DNA of 64,000 bases from Isoetes taiwanensis (Eukaryota > Streptophyta > Lycopodiopsida > Isoetales > Isoetaceae). Under the pieces are notes generated by a model. It did not search any database, was not told the origin of the DNA, and saw nothing but the letters and a program-made list of their open reading frames with translations. Location: assembly GCA_021234155.1 (NCBI GenBank), contig JAJEKV010000033.1, positions 7,494,635-7,558,634 of the forward strand, in the 5' to 3' direction. The position numbers and the translations under genes were made by a program. This document shows, in pieces, positions 21,730 to 31,047 of this stretch; the first letter of the stretch is position 1; each line of letters begins with the position of its first letter.

Positions 21730-23430
21730 TTATGTCATGTTAGTTCAAGTTCCATGTAGCCTTTCACTCTTCTCACTGCAATTTTTGCCATCATTGGGCT
21801 TCCCCTGTCCGATCACCTCCCTGACCAATAAGCGCATCATGCATAACGGGTTAATGGCGCTACTATAAGAAACGAAGGTGGGTGCTCGGGCTAGGTTTGC
21901 TTGTTTTTATTTAAATTCAGATTGAAAAAAGAAAATAACAAATCAATTTCAGAAATAGCATACCGGTGATAATACGCACGGGACCACATTCCCTTACAAT
22001 TATCCGAAGCCTTGCTAGAGCATCCGGTGTATGTGCATAGTCAACAACCATTGCAAATGCACTGTTCCTCATCTACAAGCTCAACCCTTCACGAACAAAC
22101 ATCAACTTCCTCAATGCCCCGAACAATGTCCACTAAAGGGGCCTCCACCGCAATTCCCAATCGCTACGGCTGCAAGAATGTTATATACATTATGTCTCCC
22201 AAGTAGACCGGATGAAATTTCAATGTTGCCCCGAGGGGTCCTTATAAGGAGCTCCGTTTCAAAAAGCTTAAAGTTGAATCTCGTGGGGAAAACATCGGCA
22301 GGTTGAGTTCTCCATGCCAAATGTGACAACTGGAACATCTGGATTTCCTAGGGAAGCAAAGTAACCCGCGTTTGGGTCATCCAGGTTGACAACTTTCCGA
22401 TGCCGATTGGGATCAACCATTTTAGCAAAAAGCTTCCCTTTCACTTCTTTGTATTCGTCTTCGGACTTGTGAAAGTCCATATGATCTCTAGACAAGTTCG
22501 TAAAAACCGCAACATCAAAATCCACTTTCAGACAAATGACCAAGCTAAAGAGCATGTGATGAAACCTCCATAACACAAACCTCAACTCCATTATGGGCCA
22601 TAGTAGCCATGAGCTTTTGCAGGTACACTGCATCTGGTGTTGTATTAGGAGCTTCAAGTTTGTGTTTAGAATCTAAGTAATAAGCAATAGTGCCAAGCAA
22701 ACCTGTCCTTAAGCCCATGGCTTGGTACATGCTTCTCAACAAGTAAGAGGTTGTGGTCTTGCCATTGGTGCCCGTGATCCCAACAACTGGAATTTTCTCT
22801 GAAGGATGCTGATAAAATGCAGTGGCTAGAGCAGAAAGAATTGCATTGGTACCTTTTACCATTACCAAGGCCTTCACATTCTCACCAACATAAACCTCTT
22901 TACTAGCAACAATGACAAGTGCTCCACGCTCTGCAGCTTCTGCAGCAAAGGAATGGCCATCAACTGAAGTGCCACTACAACATACAAACATGTCTCCAAA
23001 ACTCACTTGTCTAGAATCATGTTGAATGCCCGAAATGACCACATCCACATCTCCCTCCACAGAAATGGGAGTCAATTTGGCCTCATCTAGAAGCTCGCTG
23101 AGCGACATTGCGAAGGATGGCTCCTGAAGGGGTTTTTCTTCAGGTACCAGCCTGGATAAGTCCAATTCAAATTCACCACATTGTTTCAACCCTTCATTCT
23201 AGGCTGCATTAGTGGATTCTTCACTAATTTTGTCTTCACCTTTTAATCTACTTGCTGTACCATTGACAATGTCATTCTCAGCTTTTAAGCTACCAGCAGA
23301 AACATCTTTTACCTTAGAAGTGTTCCCACCTTCCTTGCCTTTCCCTTCCTCTCTACTCTTCCCCATGCCACCAGCTTTGGGAATACCATTTACACCATTG
23401 AGCCTAAAACCTTACACAGCCATATAGTGC
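21730..23430 (-). pseudogene. murE: Captured MurE (UDP-MurNAc-tripeptide ligase) gene copy
   Basis: The minus strand reads a linker (VNGTASRLKGEDKISEESTN), a TAG at about 23199, then FAMSLSELLDEAKLTPI, GIQHDSRQVSFGDMFVC, the ATP-binding loop VGITGTNGKTTTSYLL (22745-22785), NTTPDAVYLQKLMATM and EVCVMEVSSHAL. After a frameshift near 22550 come VDFDVAVFTNLSRDHMDFHK, DVPVVTFGMENS, NVYNILAAVAIG and VVDYAHTPDALARL, up to a GTATGC donor at 21963. A decayed next exon near 21770-21830 keeps a GDR...RGKPMMAKIA-like block. In bacteria MurE adds the third residue to the peptidoglycan peptide; the plant homologue acts in plastids. Introns are kept, so capture was of genomic DNA, not retroposition. Stop and frameshifts make it non-functional. 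Confidence 0.85.
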
Positions 23431-26100
23431 CAGAGCTGCAGAAACACTTTGAAGAGCAAATAAACTGGTTTCCTGAGTTAGCGACAAGCATGGAAGACGA
23501 AAAAAGGCATGCAAAGGCAAAGCTCAGCCCAGATACCTAAACTTTACAGACCTTACCAAGGGAGCGAGCGAGCAAGCTGAACAACCCACGGAACATATAA
23601 GTTTTAGAATAAGAACAAGAGCTTTTTCCTGCAAAACGCACAAAACATATAAGAAAGTTCCAGAATAAGAACAAGTGCTTTACGGCAGGAAATTGCCCTT
23701 TCTGAATTCTCAAGGATTAGCATCAATAAGATGCAGTAGGTCCACTATTTGTACATTTTATAAAATCTACAAGAGATACATGCATCTAATGCATGATCTA
23801 CTGGGATAAAATATCCCTTAATCTTTTATTGCATTAAAATAGAGCTATGAATGTTGATTGTTCTGCTCCTATCACATTTGCAGATAGCATCATATTTGTA
23901 GTCAAGAGTAATGCAAAATAGCTATAACATAGAACTAGAGGTCTAGGTTCAATCTGTGCTTACCGACTGAAATGTATTATTTGGAAATGAGGAAAGAGAT
24001 ATGAGACATCATGAGTTCCATTAAAGCAGACGTGGCGCAGACAGAAACATGAGAGATCCTGTAGCATTATTCCTTGAATCTGAGATGCACACAACAACAG
24101 TGATTTCATAGATATGATTATCAAACCTCAAAAAAATTCCACAAACGGTACGGAAGGGATGGAGCAGCCTGTACCTTTCAATTCACTATAATGGTATATG
24201 GGATCATATCACCTGTTATCTCCTCGTTCAACAACGAAAGCCAAGCATCTAATCACTCTAACTCTGCATGGAATCCTCAATCATAACAAAATTGCGCAGT
24301 TGCCTTCATCTCTCTTTGCTGCACATTCTTTCCAACACAAACGCAGTGCCAGCTCTTTGGACATTCTGCCCTTGGGTTCTTCCTACGGTGTTGCCAAGAA
24401 CCTGTATAAGCCACCCGAGCATAGTGCACGCAGAGAAACGAGGGTTAGGGTTTCCACTCTATTCAAGGTAGCGGCTGATTACGGGGGTATTAGCATCCTT
24501 AATTATTTCGGGAAATCTATAAAATACACTTAGGCCTTAGTTCGTTTGTATTTTGGAAATGCACATCTAGGATGCTCGTCTCATGGACCATGGAATATTC
24601 CAACCAATACTCTATATGGCTCAACCCTGGCCCCCGAAAACCAAAATGGGTCAAACTCATATTTCCATACGCCCTATGATTTACAAACCATAGGATGCAA
24701 ATCAACCATATATTCAATCATGAAGCAAGGGATCGCCTGCACATGTGAATAAGTCCTCTGCTACATACAACACAATCTACCAGAACTTATGTATTACAAA
24801 CACAAGTTCATATCAATTGACAACAGAAAATAAAATTCAAAATTGCAGCAAGGAAGCATGTTCACATTTGCTCTTTGCAAGCTTCTCTACAACAATTCTT
24901 TGAAAGGGAAAACTGATATAATAAGTTACTACCATCTCGCCTACTGCAAGAAACTTGTAGCAGGTATACAACTTCGGACCTGCTTAAGAGCACAAATAGA
25001 ATATAGTTTTAAATGCTGCAAAAATTCAAGGACTCTTTTCACGAGGATTCAAACCCCCTACCAAATTGGCAGCACCACATTTGAGAAGCACCATGCTTCA
25101 ATTGATAAACTCAACAAACTTCTCATAACTCATGGTACCAGCTACAAGCACCTCGAAGGCAATAAAACACATGGTCTTTAGTTTTAACGAAGGAGTTCAA
25201 AATGGCATTCCGTGTCCCGTAGTTAAAAGCAGAGCCACTGAAACATGCTAACTATTTCCTAGCTATCTATTACCACTTAATTTGGAATGAATAATTAGGA
25301 ATCATCCCTTTCAAAAAGAAGCCCAAAAGCTTCACTAAGAAAACAAGAAAAATTACGACAACCCTGCTAAAATCTGGAAAACTTCATAAAGAAGCCGAAA
25401 GGCTTCATTGCTAAAACAGTTCACAAAGGCTCTGTTCAAATTGAAAAGCTTAGCTCATCCTTTCTCAACTCTGGCAACCGTTGTGCTCCACTGTTTCAGC
25501 ATGCCGCTCCTACTCCTCAAGATGTCAGGTGTTGGCCAAAGCTAACTCTCGAACAAACCAACTACAAAAGGAAAAAACAAAAGAGCACTGAAAACCTATG
25601 CCAACTTGATGATGTCAGCCTAAATTTAGAAGTTTCCATTAATCCCTAGATTCCTCTCAAATTACCCAATCTGATGGCATGCCGGAGTAAAGTCAATGCT
25701 ATGGTACATTGCTAGATCTTGCATCATGGATCTGTTTCCTTTTTTTAATCCATGGCATGGCCATGTAGAGCTTCAAAATAATATGCAAATGCCCAAGGCA
25801 TTTAAAAGGGAGAAAATGCATGGTTATGCAAGGAAGCAGCATCGTCACAAGGATAGTTGTAGTTGAAGCTATTTTCAATCAATTTAAAATTAAACAAAAT
25901 ACTCTCGAGAATAATTTCCATCTTTCAAATATCATTATAGTAGGACATTTTCCTTCTTAATACAAATTTAAGCATGAAGAAGTAATTAAGTTGGTATTGA
26001 AAAAATGAAAGCCATATTATAAACCTTTGCTAGAAAGTGTAACAAGTGTGAATGCAAAAACACATATAGTTCTTGAAAATAACTAAAGATGCAAAACAAA
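23431..26100. other. Element interior without a recognisable gene
   Basis: I see no coding sequence with family resemblance on either strand. The part next to the MurE copy (23430-24500) may be its upstream genomic flank, including first exon and promoter, but no transit peptide could be identified. The rest is AT-rich. Confidence 0.4.
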
Positions 26101-26259
26101 TTACAAAAGACCAAACAATAACAAATTGCACAAAAGACACCTTTGTATTTTCACATGTTACTACTTTGCTTGATATTTAAGTAAAGTATAATGTCCTTCA
26201 AAAAATAGAAAATACAAAAGACCATATCTAGAATGCTTTCATAGCGGTTAATTATGACA

Positions 26260-26779
26260 ATTGTGTTTTGGGTGCCTTATGAGTAACCACTATGAATATC
26301 CACATCCTATTAGGTGATAACTATGAATAATTACCATGACAATAAACTCGATATTGAAAACCATGCTACAAACCACGACCATTATAAAACATGCTAGCAT
26401 GATTAAACACTATGGTGTTTAAATTTGTATAAAAAACCACACTATAGAATACTTCAACTTCTCTAAGCCATGTGACAATGCAAACCAACACAAACAACCA
26501 TTGCCATATTTAAAGTGATGACAAAAACCATGCTACAAGCCATTGTCGATTTAATAAATCACGCTACAGCAGAAAATCAACATTAATGACCACCATTGAT
26601 ACTAGAAACTATGTAATAAGTTAATATTGGTTTCAATAAACCACACTATAACATAAAACTAACATGAATAACCACGTATGAGTTATAAAAACCACTATAT
26701 AATGTGGTTTTTACTAAGAATAATTTTTTTAGCATAAGAAACCACATCTATAGGGGTTTTTCAGTGGTTTATTACAGAA
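26260..26779. repeat. Right subterminal repeat region of the 18.4-kb element
   Basis: AAACCAC and AACCATGCTACAA-type words recur every 40-60 bp (for example near 26369, 26435, 26528, 26640 and 26690), mostly in the orientation opposite to the GTGGTTT words of the left end. This is the inverted subterminal repeat layout of CACTA-type elements. Confidence 0.65.
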
Positions 26780-26797
26780 ATTTTTGGGTGCCTTGTG
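26780..26797 (-). repeat. Right terminal inverted repeat of the 18.4-kb element
   Basis: The minus strand reads CACAAGGCACCCAAAAAT. It is followed on the plus strand by the target duplication TTT (26798-26800), after which the LINE sequence resumes. Confidence 0.85.
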
Positions 26798-27795
26798 TTT
26801 GTTCCGGGCACTGGTGGAGCCAGTTCTTCTGTATGGGGTCGAGGTGTGGGGCCCAGTGGTGTCTTTGGCGACTTGGAACGACTTAGAGCAGGTCCAGAAG
26901 GCATTTTTGACGCGGGCACTTGGGGTCAAGCCCTCAGTTCCATATCAGATCTTGTTGCAGGAGATAGGATTCATGCCCCTGCAGCATGCAGCCCTCGATA
27001 GACACATTGTTTATTTCCAGGAGGTGGCCAGCATGGGCGACACTCGGCTCCCGCACTTGGCTTACGCTGTGGCGATGAGCCCGCAATGACTCAGGGCTCG
27101 TTGGAAGGACATGAGAGCCCAGTGGCTAGCGCGCTAGAACGTAGACGCACATAAGTGCGTCCAGGTGCACACAGACGCCGGCCGGGATAGGCTGAGGGGG
27201 TACTTGGACTCTTGTTTCTTGGGGAAGATCTGGGACCACCATCCCACCCTGGTTCGAGGCCCATAGCTCTACCTGCATTCTCAGTTGCCCATGAAGAAGC
27301 GCAGGATCATCACGTCCATTCGAACAGGGGCCCACCATCTTCGGCTTGAGACGGGTCGGTGGGTTGGAGAGCCGCGCTAGGACAGGCTTTGTCAGTGTTG
27401 CCCGCTGGGGGTTGTTGAGGATGAAAGCCATGCCTTCCAGAGCTGTCCAGCCTATAGTCAGATTCGGGCTCGCTACATTCTCTTGGTGCGACCTGGTCTG
27501 CCCCTGCGAGCTACTCAGTACGCCGTCAGTTCGATCCCTTGGCTCCTACCTCCAGGAGGTTTTGGATCTGCAGACTCACCTCTGCCCCCGGGCGCCTACC
27601 TGAGGTGCCGGGAATTCATGTGTATATGTATATTTGTACAGCTGCCAGCAGGCTTGTTGCTGTGACGGTTTTTCCCTCCTAAGGGGGGGTTTTTTAATCG
27701 GGGTAGCAATGGGCTTGCTGCACCCATGTAATTTGGGTCCTATAGGCCGATTGGCCTCCGCGGACGATAAAAGAACCTTCCTTCCTTCCTTCCTG
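26798..27795 (+). mobile_element. Second LINE, 3' part with (CCTT)n tail
   Basis: The frame resumes as LFRALVEPVLLYGVEVWGPV and continues with LEQVQKAFLTRALGVK, HHLRLETGRWVGEPR, then (after an in-frame TAG) DRLCQCCPLGVVEDESHAFQ and SCPAYSQIRARY, the zinc-binding tail. The 3' end carries a small hairpin (AGGCC-GATT-GGCCT, 27744-27757) and a microsatellite tail of CCTT units (27774-27794), a usual LINE 3' signature. Together with 6800-8364 it forms one element interrupted by the CACTA-like insertion. Confidence 0.87.
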
Positions 27796-28633
27796 TAGAT
27801 TTCTACCAAGGAGCACAACATGAGCTTGGAATTGTTGCCAATGGCATCCCAATATACAAGTTTACATCTCTAGGCCGTATTTTTTATAAAGCTCCATAAG
27901 ATGGAAAATGGGGAGAGCATGAATGTAAGTTGCAAAAACTCTCTTATAATTTTTAGGCTCTTTGCACAAATCTACAGAATGGATGGTGAGTTTTGTATGT
28001 GTGACCTATTTCATATATTTTAACTCTATTACGCAAATGTGCCAGTGGACTACCTACTATTTATGAAGCGAGATGTCACGGTGCAACCTAATCCTGAAGA
28101 GGTTGCAGGTGTTATGTAAACCAAGATGACGAGCAAATATGAGGTATATTTTCTTCTTTCACATAGATTGCTAGATTATCAATTCTTGATGCTGGATGAT
28201 GGATTTGTCGTTGTTGTAGGCTTGTGAAGCTGGTACTGATTGATCTGTGGTGGGTACATTGTTCGTATGAAGTAAGACGTTAGCGATTTAAGGTGTGTGC
28301 ATATGTGTTGTTATGTTATTATTAGATCTGCGTTATTGAACATGCCTTGCAAATACCATGCTTTCTAAAAAAGCATCAGGAACTTGAAAAGATATCCAGA
28401 GGCGGGACTAATTATTCCCCAAGTCTTATGCAATTGGCAAAGCTCAAATGACCTGGAGCCAAGGCCATGCTATTCGTATATTTTGTTTAAGCAGGCTAAT
28501 AGATAACGTATTGAACATGTCTTGCAAATACCATGCTTTCAAAAGAAGCATCAAGGACCCAAGATTTAGGACATAATTTTTGAAAACCAAGATCTGGAAA
28601 CACAATAAGACAAACTACAATAGTTTCACATGA
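27796..28633. other. Non-coding stretch
   Basis: No gene recognised. A ~45-bp sequence containing CTTGCAAATACCATGCTTTC followed by AAGCATCA occurs twice (near 28345 and 28512). Confidence 0.45.
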
Positions 28634-29220
28634 TTTTTTTTTTTTTTTTTTGTTGAAGGACGTCAGACTGTATTCAATCAAAGAGTCAAATACAAGTATA
28701 AATGCAGAGACAGGAATAAAATCTCAGCGGATAAGGAGAGACCCACCGAGTGAAGCAACCTGCCTAAGCATAAGAGTGCACATCCAAATACTCCTCAAAA
28801 ATCAATCGCCTCTTGCGAGGGGCAAGTGAAGAACAATGATACGACTTTACAATGTAACCTTGAGCTTCTTGGAGAACACGATTATCTGCCACATCCAGAC
28901 CTTTGAAGATTACCAATCTTCGTCTGTTCCAGATAGTCCAAAGCAACCATCCTGCTGCTAGATGAAAAGCCTGGCATAACAGTTTTTCTTTAGGTAGAAG
29001 ATATGGGCAGACTCTTGAGGTTGCCAGCAGATGCATTGTCCACTAAAATGCCACTCGTGCGCTGCACCCAGTTGCCAAAAATGAGGAAAGAAGGAGCCGT
29101 AGCCACCAAATATCTATTCAGAGAATGCAACCGATTGCTTGAATCATTTATTGGTCTAACTTATGCATTGGCAGAGTCCTGTGCGCACTACAACCTTGTG
29201 GCTGTGCCTAGCAACATGAT
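28634..29220 (-). mobile_element. 5'-truncated LINE fragment with poly(A) tail, minus strand
   Basis: An 18-nt T run at 28634-28651 is the poly(A) tail of a minus-strand copy. Upstream of it the minus strand encodes LLCQAFHLAAGWLLWTIWNR, then RRLVIFKGLDVADNRVLQEA, SYHCSSLAPRKRRLIF and a stop after DVHSYA at 28764. The W-x-L-W-x-x-W-(N/L)-x-R pattern is typical of the last part of plant LINE ORF2, after the zinc-binding domain. The 5' break lies somewhere near 29130-29220 and I found no target duplication. Confidence 0.6.
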
Positions 29221-29224
29221 TTTT

Positions 29225-29479
29225 TAACCTGCAGCCTATAGACTGCCCATGTGCTATTGCCAAATCACCACAACTAAGATTCCCTAGCATTATATCTCCC
29301 TACTGAATTCCCATGTTTTATTTTCCCTCTGCATTGTGAGTCAAGAATCCCCCTAGTACTATTACTGCTTCCATCATCTAGCCTATGCAGGTGTTAGGTT
29401 CAATACATTAGATTTAATGCCTACAGCCCTGTGGCTCTGCCTAGCAACATTATTTTTTAACTTGTAACCTATAGACTGC
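29225..29479. repeat. Left part of a dispersed host repeat split by the second CACTA-like element
   Basis: The ~240-bp sequence containing CCCTCTGCATTGTGAGTCAA, AATACATTAGATTTAATGCC and TAGCAACATTATTTTTTAAC recurs at about 40775-40950. The repeat copies at 29228 and 40929 show the uninterrupted junction CTGCCCATGT, which reveals the insertion point of the 29480-40586 element. Confidence 0.75.
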
Positions 29480-29639
29480 CACACTCACCCCGGTTTTTGG
29501 TCCACTGTTGAAAACATCAGTTTTGGTAGGTCTACATGTCCTGTTTTCAAAGAATCCTACATGTGGATTTGTGAAGGTATGGTTTTGTTCGATAATGGTG
29601 TTCTTTTTTCAGTGGACTAAAACATCCACTGTTGTTTTG

Positions 29640-30165
29640 TAGTTTCTTCTATTGTGACATGTCATTTTATAATACAATCCACTGTAGGAAAGAGTACTTG
29701 AATTTCTACATGTCTAATAATTCTATTGTCACATGTCTTTATAGATGTAGGAAAGAATATTTGATTCTCTACATGTCCTATACTTCCATTCACATGTCTT
29801 TATAGTAGTAGGACAGAGTACTTTATTTGCTAAGGCATTGTAGGAAAGAATACATGAATTACGACATGTGTAATACTTCTATTGTCACATGTCTTTATAG
29901 AAGTCGGAAAGAATACTTGATTCTCTACATGTCATATGCTTCCATGTCACATGTCTTTATAGTAGTAGGATGAGTACTTTTATTTGCTAAGGCATTGTAG
30001 GAAAGAATACATGAATTACGACATGTGTAATACTTCTATTCTCACATGTCTTTATAGAAGTAGGAAAGAGTACTTGATTCTCTACATGTCCTATCCTTCC
30101 ATATCACGGGTCTTTATAGTGGTAGGACAGAGTACTTGATTTGCTACATGTGATGCACGTGCACG
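29640..30165. repeat. Left subterminal tandem array, ~155-bp period of ~52-bp subunits
   Basis: TTGATTCTCTACATGTC recurs at 29763, 29918 and 30074 (period about 155). Each period holds about three related subunits with CACATGTCTTTATAG and GTAGGA(A/C)AGA. The right end of the element carries related CTAC(A/G)(C/T)GTG-type words (for example TTTTCTACGTGT near 39880 and 40021). Confidence 0.75.
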
Positions 30166-30253
30166 ATCACATGTTCTTATACTAGTATTCCATGTAACAC
30201 AAGTTACTTCAACTACTTCAATTACTTAACACCTATTTTTGCATAACGTGGGC

Positions 30254-30828
30254 ACCAACATGCCACCTAGGCTCAAACATGCCAAGGTGGCTCCAACATG
30301 CCACCTAGGCTCCAACATGACAAAATGGCTCAAACATGCCACCTAGGCTCCAACGTGCTCAAACATGCCACGCAGGCTCCAACATGCCACCTATGCTCCA
30401 ACTTGCCAAGGTGGCTCAAATATGCCACGTGGGCTCCAACATGCCACCTAGGCTCCAACATTCCTAGGTGGCTCAAACATGCCACATAGGCTCAAACATG
30501 CCATGCAGGCTCACTTAGGCTCCAACATGCCAAGGTGGCTCCAACATGCCACCTAGGGTCAAACATGCCAAGGTGGCTCAAACATGCCACCTAGGCTCCA
30601 ACATGCCACCAAGGCTCAAACATGCCAGGTGGCTCAAACATGCCAAGGTGGGCTCAAACATGCCACCTAGGCTCCAACATGCCAAGGTGGCTCAAACATG
30701 CCACGTGGACTCCATAATGCCACGTGGGCTCCAACATGCCAAGGTGGCTCCAACATGCCATGCAGGCTCCAACATGCCAAGGTGGCTCAGGCATGCCACC
30801 TAGTCTCAAGCATGCCACCTAGGCACCC
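30254..30828 (+). repeat. Minisatellite CAACATGCCACCTAGGCTC, plus orientation
   Basis: About 28 units of 19-20 bp with the consensus words ACATGCCA, C(C/G)TAGGCTC and AAGGTGGCTC. The same unit returns reverse-complemented at 34681-34855 and 37681-37936, and in plus orientation at 37004-37684. Confidence 0.9.
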
Positions 30829-30955
30829 CAAGTGGTGACATGGCATGCCAAGTAAGCAAGGTCAAGTTTTGACTAGGCCAAAAAACCAAAGATGTCCATC
30901 TTTGGTCTTTTCATTGGTGATGTTGGCAAATTTTAGGTGACATGGCTAGATGATG
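30790..30955 (+). repeat. Inverted repeat arm (partner 34545-34710)
   Basis: Adjoining the minisatellite, the sequence with CCAAGTGGTGACATGGCATG, CAAGGTCAAGTTTTGACTAG, CCAAAGATGTCCATCTTTGG and AAATTTTAGGTGACATGGCT is the near-exact reverse complement of 34545-34680. It contains a self-complementary core (AAAGATG-TC-CATCTTT). Together with the minisatellites, the arms bracket the ~830-bp array. Confidence 0.85.
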
Positions 30956-31047
30956 GTGACATGGACCTTGGATGTGCCGCAAACAGGGCGGGCACCTCAA
31001 TCCGGCGGCCCCTTTCTTGTGAAGGGGAGTCTCCGAAGGTATATATG

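Larger units (their letters stand above)
8365..26797. mobile_element. 18.4-kb CACTA/En-Spm-like DNA transposon carrying several genes
   Basis: Termini: the left end reads CACAAGGCACACAAAAAT and the reverse complement of the right end reads CACAAGGCACCCAAAAAT, 17 of 18 identical. Both are flanked by TTT (8362-8364 and 26798-26800). Removing the element and one TTT restores the interrupted LINE frame (LYDWGH, stop, SHLFRALVEP), which aligns residue for residue with the other LINE in the window (LHDWGL, RKLLFKTLVQT). A CAC start, a 3-bp duplication and GTGGTTT-type words in opposite orientation near each end fit the CACTA superfamily. Cargo: a ParB-like/methyltransferase-like gene, a DUF8039/DUF7869-type gene, two small unknown genes and a MurE copy. 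Confidence 0.85.

Noticed and set aside
24198-24533. 111-residue plus-strand frame read as a transit-peptide exon of MurE
   Set aside because: Wrong strand relative to MurE, and no splice connection or plastid-targeting composition on the minus strand.
30254-30828. CRISPR-like regular repeats
   Set aside because: The units are contiguous minisatellite copies without unique spacers, in a plant-type genome, with no cas genes.
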